Shown: positions 10,640 through 21,456 of the stretch, piece by piece
How positions within the stretch are numbered: the stretch's first letter is position 1
How the letters are laid out: each line of letters opens with the position of its first letter
Source: Hyphodiscus hymeniophilus
Taxonomy: Eukaryota > Ascomycota > Leotiomycetes > Helotiales > Hyphodiscaceae
Assembly: GCA_016508695.1 (NCBI GenBank)
Contig: VNKQ01000013.1
Coordinates: forward strand, 1,302,001-1,366,000
DNA: 64,000 bases
Direction: 5' to 3'
The notes under the pieces: generated by a model
Told to the model about the DNA's origin: nothing
Databases searched by the model: none
Seen by the model: only the letters and a program-made list of their open reading frames with translations
Translations under genes and position numbers: made by a program

Positions 10640-12895
10640 GAGCTATTTATGATCTACTGTTTAGTCACGAGGACTTCTTTTGAGAATTTTGATCATATCC
10701 CCAACTCCAAGCGAATCAAGACTCTTCAAATGGCGAAATGATATTGAGTTCTTTTTCTCGTCAAGATTATTTACGTATTTAGAGAGTTCCTAAATTTTAA
10801 AGCAAAGTAGAGAGTAAATACAAGACCTAATATCACGTATACCAGCTACTCGCTACCGTATCTCAGCCACAATTATAGCACAAGTCCCCACCACCGTATA
10901 AAGCACTATCAATATAACGTGAGGTGCAGGGTGGAGGCTATGTTTTATTGTGCATACGATGCTCCCACATGGCACATGCCGTGCTTGGGCCAAGTAATAT
11001 AAGCAAATATAAGGGCTCAATCGCACAAAACCGGATACAGTTACTCGGAAATCCTAAGGATCAAGAGCGGCCTGTAATATACGCGCTAGTTCACTGCGGA
11101 GAGAAAGGAGAAAGACTATCAAAAAGATGATCGCAAGACAGTGGTAAATGAAGGTGCCAAGCTATCAGAATTTGATAATCAGCGCGCATACAACAGTAAT
11201 TAAATTATGTCGATATCGATATTAATTTCAATGTCGATATTAATTTCGTTATCGATATCAATTCCAATACGGATGTCGACGTCAAATACAGCCTACACAA
11301 CGCCACAAATTATAGTCGGAACCAGCTAGTATCGAAGGAACAACTTTATTATACGGGCCATAGACGGGAATTGCAATTTGTTTGAGGAATAAAGCTCATA
11401 ATTCAATAGACGAGAATGCCGATCGTTTGACGGGCGTAGAGGTTAGGTTGTAGATTTCGTTGTTGTGATGGAAAATGGGTCTAAAGCGATATTTTCAACA
11501 CACATGTCAACGCTCTTCTTCCAATCAGCTGCAAATGAGAAAGGTCACCTCAGCAAGAGTCACAATGACTGAAGAAAGAATGACACCAGGGCCATCAAAC
11601 CCAAACGAAGTCCAAAGATTGCCTATAGAAACACCGGCAATGCAACAGGATAGTAGCACGACAGATTCACCAAACCACCGAATGCTGGCCTACCAATTCC
11701 AGGTAGTATGCCACTACAGCACGCCGCGAGCCTATCGAATAGTTGCATGAGGCCACGAGAGGAGTGCACTCTGAATGAGCTCATCAACATTCGAATCATC
11801 GGTAAGGTGGTTGGCCAAGAGGCACGAAAGTTGTAGGATCGAAGAAGCTATGTGTGCAGTAGTCGAATTGATTTCTATACAAGATTCGTTTGTATTAATA
11901 TGCATTTCCTTGAGTGCCTACATTAAAGTCATTACCTCAGTGAAGATTTTGGTAATAAGAGATGCCTTCGAATTTTCAGGTACGTGATTCGGAAGGGCAA
12001 CAGCAGCGCGTCACGTGATGCATCTATAGAGAGACGAATTTTGGTATGTGTGGCCGTAAGAGCTGAGGAGACATTAATAATAGAGATGAAGAAATCGAAG
12101 GAGTAAAATAAGCGAGGCTGAATATCGTTTATCATTTGTTGTGACGCAACCACGTTGCATTGACAACAAGGAAATCCGAGGTGTTATTCCTTGCACGGAT
12201 TGAACGCAGTGATCGCGAAAATCAAGACAAATCTTGAGAGAGAAAAATATAATCAAAACTTCAAAAGACAAATGATCTTCACCAAGTTTCTGATTCCTGG
12301 GGCATGATATGTCATGAAGCTATTTACGTCTCTTAGGAGAGTGCTCAGAAGCAAGAGGGAAAGGAATGGAAGTAAATATGTCGCTCGCTTAGATACTCGG
12401 CACCCCTTACGAGCTTCCCCCTATACCCCTTTTCTAAGCTCGAATATGAATCGTGAGCGAGAGCAAGCTTTTCACTGTGTTCCCTAATCTGGACCAGCTG
12501 AGTTACAGGCTTGCAGTATCCAACAACGTACTATCATCTGGTATAACTTATTTTCTGCCCTATTCAGGAGCTACAATGACACCCGAGCTAAAGAGATGAC
12601 GAAATTAAAAGTCCCTTCATGTCGGCAGATTATGATATGATCATAGCGGGAAGTGTCATTGAGGCCGAGAAGAGGAAATGGGACTTCTTCCAGGAACTTA
12701 ATGGCTCTTGAGAGAGCTCTCCAGTAGTAAATAGTAGAAAATGATATAAAAAAGCTTCACAGGGTTCTGGCTATCTGAACCAAAGTAGAAAATTTGGTTG
12801 GGGCATCCCAACAGAGATGCCGATAAGAGCCCGCAATTGAAGGATTTCTTCCAGATTAGCGATCCTCTTTTGGACCGTCTGGAGGTCCATTTGGC
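10640..12895. other. AT-rich gene-poor region
   Basis: About 2.2 kb with only short, unconvincing frames. It contains the 18-bp minisatellite listed separately at 11216-11287. The composition is visibly richer in A and T than the flanking genes, as in old transposon-derived or relaxed intergenic DNA, but no transposase or reverse-transcriptase motif is readable. Confidence 0.4.
11216..11287. repeat. 18-bp minisatellite, about four units
   Basis: Four head-to-tail 18-base units start at 11216, 11234, 11252 and 11270. Units 1 and 2 share TCGATATTAATTTC; units 3 and 4 are increasingly diverged. On the minus strand all three-base phases stay in register, and one frame would read Asp-Ile-Glu/Asn alternations, so it may descend from a low-complexity coding segment. 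Confidence 0.7.
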
Positions 12896-13456
12896 ATGTG
12901 CGACTGCGAGTTTAGGCTATGGGGAATAATGCCGAAGCTTCCAGACCAAAGACAAAGCTGTACGAAGGCGGAGCAAGCTCCTGAGTTTTCGCCCTTTTGG
13001 AAATGCAGGTTCTTGAGGCTGACTGTAGCCGGTGGGCACCCGACTTACGGCGATCGAGCGACAATGATTCGGCCTAATGCAGGGAATGTGGGAGATTCGT
13101 TGGATATGGATGTCTTGGATGATTGTCAGGTCCAAGGCAATTGTGCATGCAAGCCACTTGGGCACACAACGATCCTGTACGGATGCCCGCAGGACGCTAG
13201 ACGTGCTCGGTGGTGGTTGGAAATTGAGAGAAATCCAGGGTCTGATACAGTACCTCTCCTGAGAGTCCTTACGCTTGGCAAGCTCACTCGAGGGTACAGT
13301 ACCTTATTTCGAGGCTCGGGGAGGATTATTATTGAAGAAATGAATACCAGGAAATTGCGACTATTCAACACAGATCCGTTACTTGACTTGATCAAGAGAA
13401 ATAGGAGCAAAAGCTCCGTGATCAGTTTGCCGTATTATATAAAAATGAATATGTAG
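12896..13456 (+). CDS. Hypothetical ORF of 186 residues
   Basis: An uninterrupted ATG-initiated frame, cysteine-containing and rich in Arg (RRARWWLEIERNPG). I recognise no domain, signal peptide or membrane segment. Its length in a gene-poor stretch is the only argument for it; a chance frame is equally possible. Confidence 0.25.
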   Translation: MCDCEFRLWGIMPKLPDQRQSCTKAEQAPEFSPFWKCRFLRLTVAGGHPTYGDRATMIRPNAGNVGDSLDMDVLDDCQVQGNCACKPLGHTTILYGCPQDARRARWWLEIERNPGSDTVPLLRVLTLGKLTRGYSTLFRGSGRIIIEEMNTRKLRLFNTDPLLDLIKRNRSKSSVISLPYYIKMNM

Positions 13457-14064
13457 CTGGTAGACATGCGCCAATGTGTGTGAATGAATGTTGTGGAGAA
13501 AGACTCCCCCCTGCAAAGATTGTCGCAGAAAATAAAAAAGCGACCTTCGTCATCGGCCCGTGCTGTGAAAGACAACACCAAGGTTGTGCCAGCAGCTCCT
13601 CCTCCTGCTTGGCGTGGAAGAGTCCATCGAGATTCGAGTCACTTTGAACAAGTACGCGCGCAGCTCATCTATTACTCCGATAGGAAGAAAGAGTATAAGC
13701 AAACACGTCAGCCGTTTCCTTTCTCTGAGATATCTCCCTCAAAGTCTTCAACTCTTCTCCCTTGTTTCTCAACTCAAAAAGAACATCGTCTCTGCAGTCA
13801 ATGCCCGGCAGTCGATGCAATCGCTATTAAGGTAAAGCTTTAATCGCAAACTTTACCACATTGATCCCTCGTTCTGCCTACGACCTCATTCACTGCTCAG
13901 CGCCTTCCTCCAATCCCACTTACCTCGCCGACCATACCCGTTGTACCTACCACAACCACCTCAACACCGGTCACACAACAATAACAACAACACGCCATCG
14001 CGCTCACAAGAACACCATTCGGGGCATCTCAACCAACTCATACCATCCTTCGCCATCGCCAACA
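13457..14064 (+). promoter_or_regulatory. Leader and promoter region of the trehalose-6-phosphate synthase gene
   Basis: The 200 bases before the ATG at 14065 are pyrimidine- and CA-rich (CACAACAATAACAACAACACG), typical of fungal 5' leaders. The TPS1 frame happens to stay open back to 13861 without an upstream ATG. Positions 13484-13843 hold a 119-codon frame in another register that I do not consider supported. Confidence 0.4.
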
Positions 14065-15741
14065 ATGCCTACCGCAGTTGAAGGCGAGTCCAAGACGGCG
14101 GGCAGATTGCTCTTGGTGTCAAACAGACTACCAATCACTATCAAACGCTCCGACGATGGCTCGTACACCTTCAGCATGTCCTCGGGCGGACTTGTCACAG
14201 GTCTCAGTGGCTTATCGAAGACCACAACCTTCCAATGGTATGGCTGGCCAGGCCTGGAAGTCCCAGATGCAGAGGCTGGACCATTGGTCAAACGACTTAA
14301 GGATGAATATGGAGCTGTGCCGGTCTTTGTCGAGGATGAGCTGGCAGACAGACATTACAATGGCTTCTCGAGTAAGACCTACAATCAGTGCATGTAGGAT
14401 GCGATCGCTGACTCTCATCGCAGACTCTATTCTCTGGCCCCTCTTCCATTACCACCCAGGAGAGATCACATTCGACGAGAGCTCATGGACTGCATACAAG
14501 GAGGTTAATCGATTATTCGCAAAGACAATGGCAAAGGATGTACAAGATGGCGATCTGATCTGGGTTCACGACTACCATCTCATGCTACTGCCAGAAATGC
14601 TGCGAGAGGAAATTGGTTCAACAAAGAAGAACGTCAAGATTGGCTTCTTCCTCCATACACCATTCCCTAGTAGTGAGATCTACAGAATCTTGCCTGTACG
14701 AGAGGCTCTTCTTTTGGGTGTGCTCCACTGTGATTTGATTGGCTTCCATACCTACGACTACGCCAGACATTTCCTAAGCAGTTGCTCAAGAATATTGTAA
14801 GTATTGTGAGCCATCTGCAGTGATCATGGCTTACGAGAATCAGAGAGACACCAACAAATCCCAACGGCGTTGACTTCCGAGGCAAATACGTTACTGTCGC
14901 TGCGTTCCCCATTGGTATCGATCCAGAGAAGTTCATCGAAGAGATGGACAAACAAAGCGTTCAAGAACGGATTAAGGTCCTGGAGCGTAAGTTTGAGGGT
15001 GTGAAACTCATTGTTGGAGTCGACAGACTTGATTACATCAAAGGGGTACCCCAGAAGCTCCACGCCCTCGAGATCTTCCTCACTGAGCACCCTGAATGGA
15101 TCGGTAAAGTTGTCCTCATCCAAGTCGCCGTTCCCAGCCGACAAGACGTCGAAGAATACCAAAATCTCCGTGCAGTCGTCAACGAGTTGGTTGGAAGAAT
15201 CAATGGTAGATTCGGCACAGTCGAGTTCATGCCCATCCATTTTCTTCATCAATCTGTGCCATTCGACGAACTCACTGCTCTGTACGCCGTCTCTGACGCC
15301 TGCTTGGTCTCGTCCACCCGCGATGGAATGAACCTTGTCTCCTACGAATATATCGCAACCCAGCGAAAGCGTCACGGTGTCATGATTCTCTCCGAGTTCA
15401 CAGGCGCAGCTCAATCACTCAATGGCGCACTCATTGTCAACCCTTGGAACACTGAAGAGCTCGCAGGAGCCATCCACGACGCCGTGACGATGTCTCCTGA
15501 ATCGAGAGAAATCAACTTCAAGAAATTGGAGAAATACGTCTTCAAGTACACTAGTGCCTGGTGGGGCGAGTCTTTCGTCAGCGAGTTGGTGAGAATCAGT
15601 GAACATGCGGAGAAGAAGCAGAAGCGAGCGTCTTTAGCTCCTGCGGTTGCCAAGGTCCATGATATGGTCGACGGTGTTAAGAATATTACAATCGGAGGAA
15701 AGAAGGTCGGTGAAATGGCTTCTGGAGAGTGGCGTGACTGA
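14065..15741 (+). CDS. TPS1: Alpha,alpha-trehalose-phosphate synthase (UDP-forming), GT20
   Basis: Three exons, 14065-14371, 14424-14796 and 14844-15741, give 525 residues, the usual size of fungal Tps1. The enzyme transfers glucose from UDP-glucose to glucose-6-phosphate in the cytosol, making trehalose-6-phosphate for stress protection and glycolytic control. Signatures run in order: LLLVSNRLPITIK (N-terminal nucleotide-fold loop), SGGLVTGLSGL, YGWPGLEVP, HYHPGEITFDESSW, WVHDYHLMLLP, FFLHTPFPSSEIYR, GVDRLDYIKGVPQKL, VLIQVAVPSRQDVEEY, and the donor-binding end VSSTRDGMNLVSYEY followed by LSEFTGAAQSLNGALIVNPW. No phosphatase domain follows, so this is a stand-alone synthase. The second splice join rebuilds SRILETPTNPNGVDF, which matches the family. 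Confidence 0.95.
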
Positions 15742-16423
15742 TTACGAGGATGAGTGATGGCATGATGATACGATACCAGTTTGCTTTTGCGCGCGAATTC
15801 GAAAGTTTGGGGTTGCGAGGGTCTAAGAAATACGTTGTGGACTTTAGCTGCTAGCTTGGCTGAGAGGTGATGGGTGATACGAATAGAAAGATTACGAAGC
15901 GTCTCAGGTCTTTTGATTCTTGCATCCTCGTCAACGCTAGATTGCCCGCCTTGTTCAAGTGGACGCTCCTTTGTAGACCCGTCGGTGATTTACACTCGCA
16001 CTCTTTTCTGTATATGCTCAAGGAAACCTCCTGCTTGCAATGGAAGCAGCTTCAGCGGGTTCGGTCACGTATCGATCTACGGTGTTGAAAAGATGGTCTG
16101 TTTGCGTGTGGAACCGTGATTATTTGTTTCGTTGTTGGTTACCTTTGCTACTGGCGAGGCTTTCATGTCATTAGGTTGGGTTGGGCTCGAAATGAATGGT
16201 GGTGGCGCAAGCTGGACTGGATGGGAAGGCTCCCTCGTCGTGCATGAAATCTTGTGTGCCTCGTACAACACCTTTTCTTTTTGCAACGTCACCGCCGAAT
16301 CTACAATGCAACTCCCTTCTGGATGAACTCCTGAAGGTCAAAGTCATATCTCATAACATAATTTTGTTGCATCCGAACGGATTTCTTCATATAGACCTCG
16401 CAGTTCTCATTTTGACGAAGGTG
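15742..16423. other. Intergenic between TPS1 and the NLR-N-domain gene
   Basis: No gene seen. The region presumably holds the TPS1 terminator and the promoter of the next plus-strand gene. A long open frame leads into the downstream gene but lacks coding character before 16424. Confidence 0.4.
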
Positions 16424-18882
16424 ATGGCCGAGGCTGTGGGCTTGGCGGCCAGCGTCGCAGGCCTTGTCGGACTCTCTGGACAGGTCCTTCAGGGTAGTCT
16501 CTTTCTCCGAAAGTTCTTCGACGACATACGAGAAGCTCCCTTAGAGGTGCTAGATCTGAAGGACGAACTCGAGTTGTTTACGTTCGTGGCGGGCGATACC
16601 GAGAAGTTGTTTCAGCGAGCCAGCCTTGCGGGCATATCGATCGACAGTCCTCTCAATACGAGAGCGCTGAAGAAATGCTCCGATATCGTGACGGATATGG
16701 GAGAGAAGTTAGAAAAATACGTGAGCAAGTTGGAGAAACACAAGGCTGGAGTAAAACCATGGTGGGCACGAGTGAGAGTCGCTGCCAGGAAAGAAACCTT
16801 TTCTGAATACTTGACCCGCTTGGAACGAGCCAAAGTGCAACTCCTGGGCCTGCAATCGAATCTCACACAGTAAGTCCATGTCCAATGCAGTGCGGGTTTC
16901 CTTTCCTCTGTTGCTGACGAATACAAAGTACCCTACTTCTCGCACAGCACGATACCCTTCAAAAAACCATGATCTCATTTGGTCACAGCCATATATCTTC
17001 AACAATGACGCGCGAAATCGACTTTGTTGCATGCTGTAATTTCAACACTACGAAGAGAATCATCGAGGGTGGCGGTCAAGCAGAGACCGACGTCAGCGAA
17101 ATGTCACATCAGACGCGATTGCTAGGGGAGGAACTGTTACCGAACTTTCCCATTCAACACGAAGCAGATAGGCAAGCTTCTGCCTGCCAGGATACATGTG
17201 GAAACCCCGCCACTCTATCGACCTTGGAGACACTTTTCAAAAGCCCCAATATTCCAGAAGCCTATACCTCGAATAAGGATGGTTTTGTTCTCGGGAAACC
17301 ACTGGTCCAGTATCCCTCGCAAAAGACTAGATGGACAAGAATTTCCGCCAAGCGTCTTGATTTCTGGCTGGTGAAAGTCGAGCTTGAAACACAAGAGGAA
17401 AGACACAGCTCTGGAGCCACCCAAGGACATCAGGACACAGCACAGAAGCCCATTGGACGAAGCTCCATCCAGGCTCATTTCCGAGTCCCATTCTTCAGCC
17501 GCAAGTTTACTCTCAGCGTGCAGAGTCTACCATTCTCTCCTTATGCATTTGACATGCAGTTACGCACGCGCAATATCAGGCCATACGATTCGCCGATTTT
17601 CGTTGCCTGCGACAATCTTGACTTCGGTCTTGTAAAAGAGCTTTTAGAATCCAAAACGGCTGCTTCTCCGTTCGACTATTATCACACTGCATTCGGCGAT
17701 TGTTCTCTGGTCAATCGTGTATATGATGCAGTGCTTTATGGTTATGGAGGTAATAGCAACGACGGAGTGGAACTCATCAATTATCTTCTTCCGTTCTACA
17801 AAGACAATCCGCGAATGTTAAATTTCGAATACTTTACCATTACTCTGGTAAGCGGGTTAGGAAGCAACTACGATCCCCGTTGTCCAGCGCTTGTTGAAGT
17901 AGTTCGCGCAATTCTCCTCCATAGCAAAGACAGCCCTTTCAGGAGCCACCTTCCTCTAGGGGCGTATATCTCTCGTACTTATACAGATTATCAACTCCCA
18001 TCATTTCTACTGGAACAAAGGTATCATCAAATTGACGCAGTGGACAATGAGGACGAGTTTTATTGGGAAAACGATCGTATCATGCTGTCTGATCCCGAAG
18101 GCCAGCTTATGCAAGATGCAATTTTAGCAGGCAGAAAATATGTCTTCGGTGTATTTCGAGAACGAATCATCCGTTTTTCTGGCGTCGAGAGCATGTATGA
18201 ACTACTCCGAGTTGGTTCTGACTCGAGATCACCTAAAGTGGGTGTTTGTTGCAGGAATCGCTTGTCGCGTCTCCTTCGACTTGGCTACGATATTTACCAT
18301 CCGTTGGCGCTCAGAGTGGATTTGACAGTGGATCCCGCCACGAGGGCTAGTGGAAGTTTGGTTTGGTATGCTCTACAATCAGGTCTTGACGGCCTCCTCG
18401 TAGATGCTTTATATGTTGCTGGTTGGGGGCAGGGGGAAATAAACGAAGTATTCGATGAAGAACACTACTGTGGTATCCCCGAATTATTAGACGGCAAGAT
18501 ACAATATATGACTCAAAAAGCATGTAGAAAGGAGTTTGTCAATGGGTTGATCGAAGGTGAATTTCTGGAGTTTTTTAATTGCGATGTGTATGAATCGCTT
18601 GACGTGGCGGGGTTGATAGCTCTCAACACTGGCGCTTTTGACGAAGATGTGAGCACTGTCATACGCGAGGCGAACCTTGCATTCAGACAGAAGATGATGC
18701 CAGGAGGTTGGCATGATGGTGAAGCAATCCGACTCGTTCCTGGGGTTGATTTTGAACCCTTTATCCGGCTCTCCAGAGATTGGTGGTCTTCCAACCCTGA
18801 AGTGGACATGCGGGATTGGCTGCTTGATGAGGAGGAGACGACGGGCTCAAATGTGAATTCAGAGAGTCCAAGCAGCCAGTGA
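16424..18882 (+). CDS. Fungal NLR-type N-terminal (Helo-like) domain protein with an ankyrin-like segment
   Basis: Two exons, 16424-16869 and 16929-18882, encode 799 residues. The first 150 residues (MAEAVGLAASVAGLVGLSGQ, then VLQGSLFLRKFFDDI) match the N-terminal helical domain found on fungal NACHT/STAND proteins and related ankyrin proteins, the Helo-like_N or SesA-type class (PF17111-like). Residues about 300-400 hold a segment before FRVPFFSRKFTLSVQ and a single ankyrin-like unit SPIFVACDNLDFGLVKELLE. The last 400 residues are of no family I know. There is no Walker A or other NTPase motif, so no NACHT module. Members with such N-domains take part in self/non-self recognition and cell-death signalling in some fungi; that role here is inference. 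The start at 16424 is chosen because the domain begins there. Confidence 0.7.
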
Positions 18883-19479
18883 GAAGAACAGGAATGGGAC
18901 ACTTCGAGCGAGTATATTTCCTCACATGACTCCATGAGTACGTCTCTAGGTGAGGAGGAGAAAACAGTGGAGATTATTGCGAGCGAGAGAGTGAAGCGAG
19001 CCAAAGGGCTCCGGGATCCGTAGGATTAGCGACAATGTCAGAAATATAGAGTTGGATGAAGGCCATTGTTGTAACGATATTGTTCATGGAAAGTTCAAGG
19101 TGAGGGATGATGGACAGCTATGGGGTTTTAAACTGCAAAGGGGAGCTACAACAGGCGATATGGACCTTTATTGAAAGTTATGGTAAGTGTGCAACCTCTC
19201 CCACTTATAGATTCTCACTGTTTTGACAAGGCGGTTGCAGCAATATCTGTTCTGCTGCTAATGGATGATCCCAGATAACGTCCAATATCGATGGCAAGAG
19301 GGTGGGTTTTCGAAGTGATGAAGTAGCGTAGAGAATTGTTCAAGTTGCAGAACCTGAAGATCAATGATATGTGGCATTTCTTTTATGCAGCTAATCATTT
19401 TCCCTGCTCGTCACTTGCAAAGCTTATATGAAACAACCTACCTCTCTCCATATCGACCCCTCCTCTTCGTTCATCACTC
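18883..19479. other. Intergenic, nothing recognised
   Basis: This stretch follows the stop at 18882. It shows no open frame of note, no RNA gene and no clear repeat. Confidence 0.35.
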
Positions 19480-20690
19480 CATTATCCACTACCATGAATC
19501 CGTCCATTCCACCTTATGATAGGAATGTGATGGGTTCGTTCTTCGGATGTTATGAAAGATAAGAAATATCGAACCAACTCACAACGTTTCACAAACTCTG
19601 CTTTTGAAATAGATTCATTGCAGTCCAGATATTGCTCCCCATTTGAAGTCCGGTCTCCATTGATAACAACATCCTTCAATGCCCGACCGTCTCCCAGGAA
19701 TATCAGAGAGCACTTCCAGCGACATTTCCTCGGAGGTGCTGTAGTTCAGGTACTTATCCGCTGCACTAACCTGCTCTACCATCTTCTCTTTTAGCTGTCC
19801 CTCTTCCACTTTCCATTTGGAAGCATGATCTAAGATGTGCTTTGATGCCTTCTGGACTGGTCCATTCCCGAACTTGTCAGGTTCAAAACAAGATTGCGTG
19901 GCTTGAATCCTCTCATCCACACGTATCTCTTGACGATGTCAATGAGACATTTATTCGACGGCGTTCCTCTCTTTTTGGGGAAAAGTTCTTCAGCCTCCGT
20001 GAGCAGAGTGCCCGTTCGCTTCGCATGTACTGTACAGCAGTAATAGCCAGCACTTCGACGATGATAGCTGGTTGATTGAACTCGACCCACGTCCTGGGTG
20101 AATCATGAGATGTACTAATCATGATAATGTCTCGTTAGATCGAGAGGTTGGTGGTTGCCCACAAGCGAAGAACCTCTTAAGCATATCCCGTGCAACAGCA
20201 TCCCGGTCAAACAAACATCTCTTGACCACAGCCTCGATACCTTTGCTGCAACCTCTCTCCTAAGGGAGTCGACATAGTCTGCATAGTGTGCTTCATCTCA
20301 CACAAACTTGAGGAATTTAGTCGGATCCTCCAGACTCTCAATTGCGGATATCTGGTGAGCAGGTTGTGGAAGTTGATATGATTTGTTGTTGAGATGATGA
20401 CGCTCTATCACCGAAGTGCTTGCTCCAAGAGCGAGTTCGGTCACAATATGATGGCCAATGCGTCGATGTGATCCTAAGTGCTTATTTGAAGGGTTTGTTT
20501 GGAATGCTGGAATGCTAGCGCCTACGTGCAGGCCAAACGGATGAAAGAAGATGTGGTAGATATCATGGATTTCTTGTGGAATTTGTGATGCCTCTTGAAG
20601 GGCTTATGGGTCTAGCTTTCGCTGGTCAAACAGACTGAGCTGAGAAGCATCGAAATTGATCGTTGATACAGTAGCCATGTTCAGGATTGG
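19480..20690 (-). pseudogene. Decayed protein-coding remnant of unknown family
   Basis: Read on the minus strand from the ATG near 20677, the sequence gives long protein-like stretches broken by stops and frame changes. One frame reads MATVSTINFDASQLSLFDQR, hits a stop, then runs on through HHIVTELALGASTSVIE to another stop. A second frame gives VVKRCLFDRDAVARDMLKRF and GQPPTSRSNETLS. A third, ending near 19615, has KHILDHASKWKVEEGQLKEK. This alternation suggests an old gene degraded by indels and nonsense changes, or a multi-exon gene whose introns I cannot place. I could not name the family; the amphipathic coiled-coil-like end is not specific. Confidence 0.4.
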
Positions 20691-21456
20691 TACTGTAGGA
20701 CGGGAAAGAAACAAAGAAGAAGAGAACGAGCTGAGTGGTAACATGGCAAACTTTGGATCGCTTATCAACACAAGCGTTCAAAACATTAGGAGCATGCCAT
20801 TCTTATACGTGAACCCAAAGACCTTACAGTGGGTAGGTAGTTGTAATACGGATCGTACCCCACCACGGAGAGTCGCAAGTTCGGGAACAACCTCTCTTCT
20901 GATTGGCTGCCTCTACGACAGTAGAAGAAACCGTCCTAGAGAGGAAAATATGTAACAACCAAGCCTTAACAAATCAACTATAGTGTATGGCGGCTGTCCT
21001 TTGGGATAAGGCAGTACCGCTCAATTTAGAGAGTATGTTGACCCGAGCTTCGATGAGATCAACGAGCGGATACGAAGGAATATCCAAAAATCCTAGGGGA
21101 GAGGTTGTAACAACCATGCTCAATTGAGCAGATAAGAAAGCGGTGTATTACTGCAGAACGCTAAGTGAATGACTTACCTAGTCGCCTGCCTCCGTCCATG
21201 AAGGCACCAACACACGTCCTGTGACTCTCAGAGGCCACTTCTGCTAAAACATCATGGCTTCCTAACCGCCGGTCATGTAATATCTCTATGAACCAATGCC
21301 AAGCCCTTTTCCACTGCCTCAAATGCTCAACGATCTATCCCAAGCTTGCATCGTTCACAGCGATAGCTCGTTGCTCGACCACCCCTTCTCGAACCAACCT
21401 CGTAGGACATATCTGCCGAGACAACCAACCCCGACCTTCTCTGCAATCACTACAAG
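20691..21456. other. Intergenic region upstream of ATG9
   Basis: No supported gene; the 99-codon plus-strand frame at 20656-20955 has no family features. Two imperfect direct repeats lie at 20934-20961 and 21091-21115. The last 200 bases are the likely ATG9 promoter and leader. Confidence 0.4.
20934..21115. repeat. Pair of imperfect direct repeats about 155 bp apart
   Basis: Both copies (20934-20961 and 21091-21115) begin TCCTAG, contain GAGAGG, and end TGTAACAACCA. The second contains the palindrome GGTTGTAACAACC. They could be remnants of a small mobile element or a chance regulatory duplication. Confidence 0.35.

Noticed and set aside
12896..13456. 186-codon frame as a firm gene
   Set aside because: Kept only at low confidence; no domain, no homologue recognised and atypical composition.
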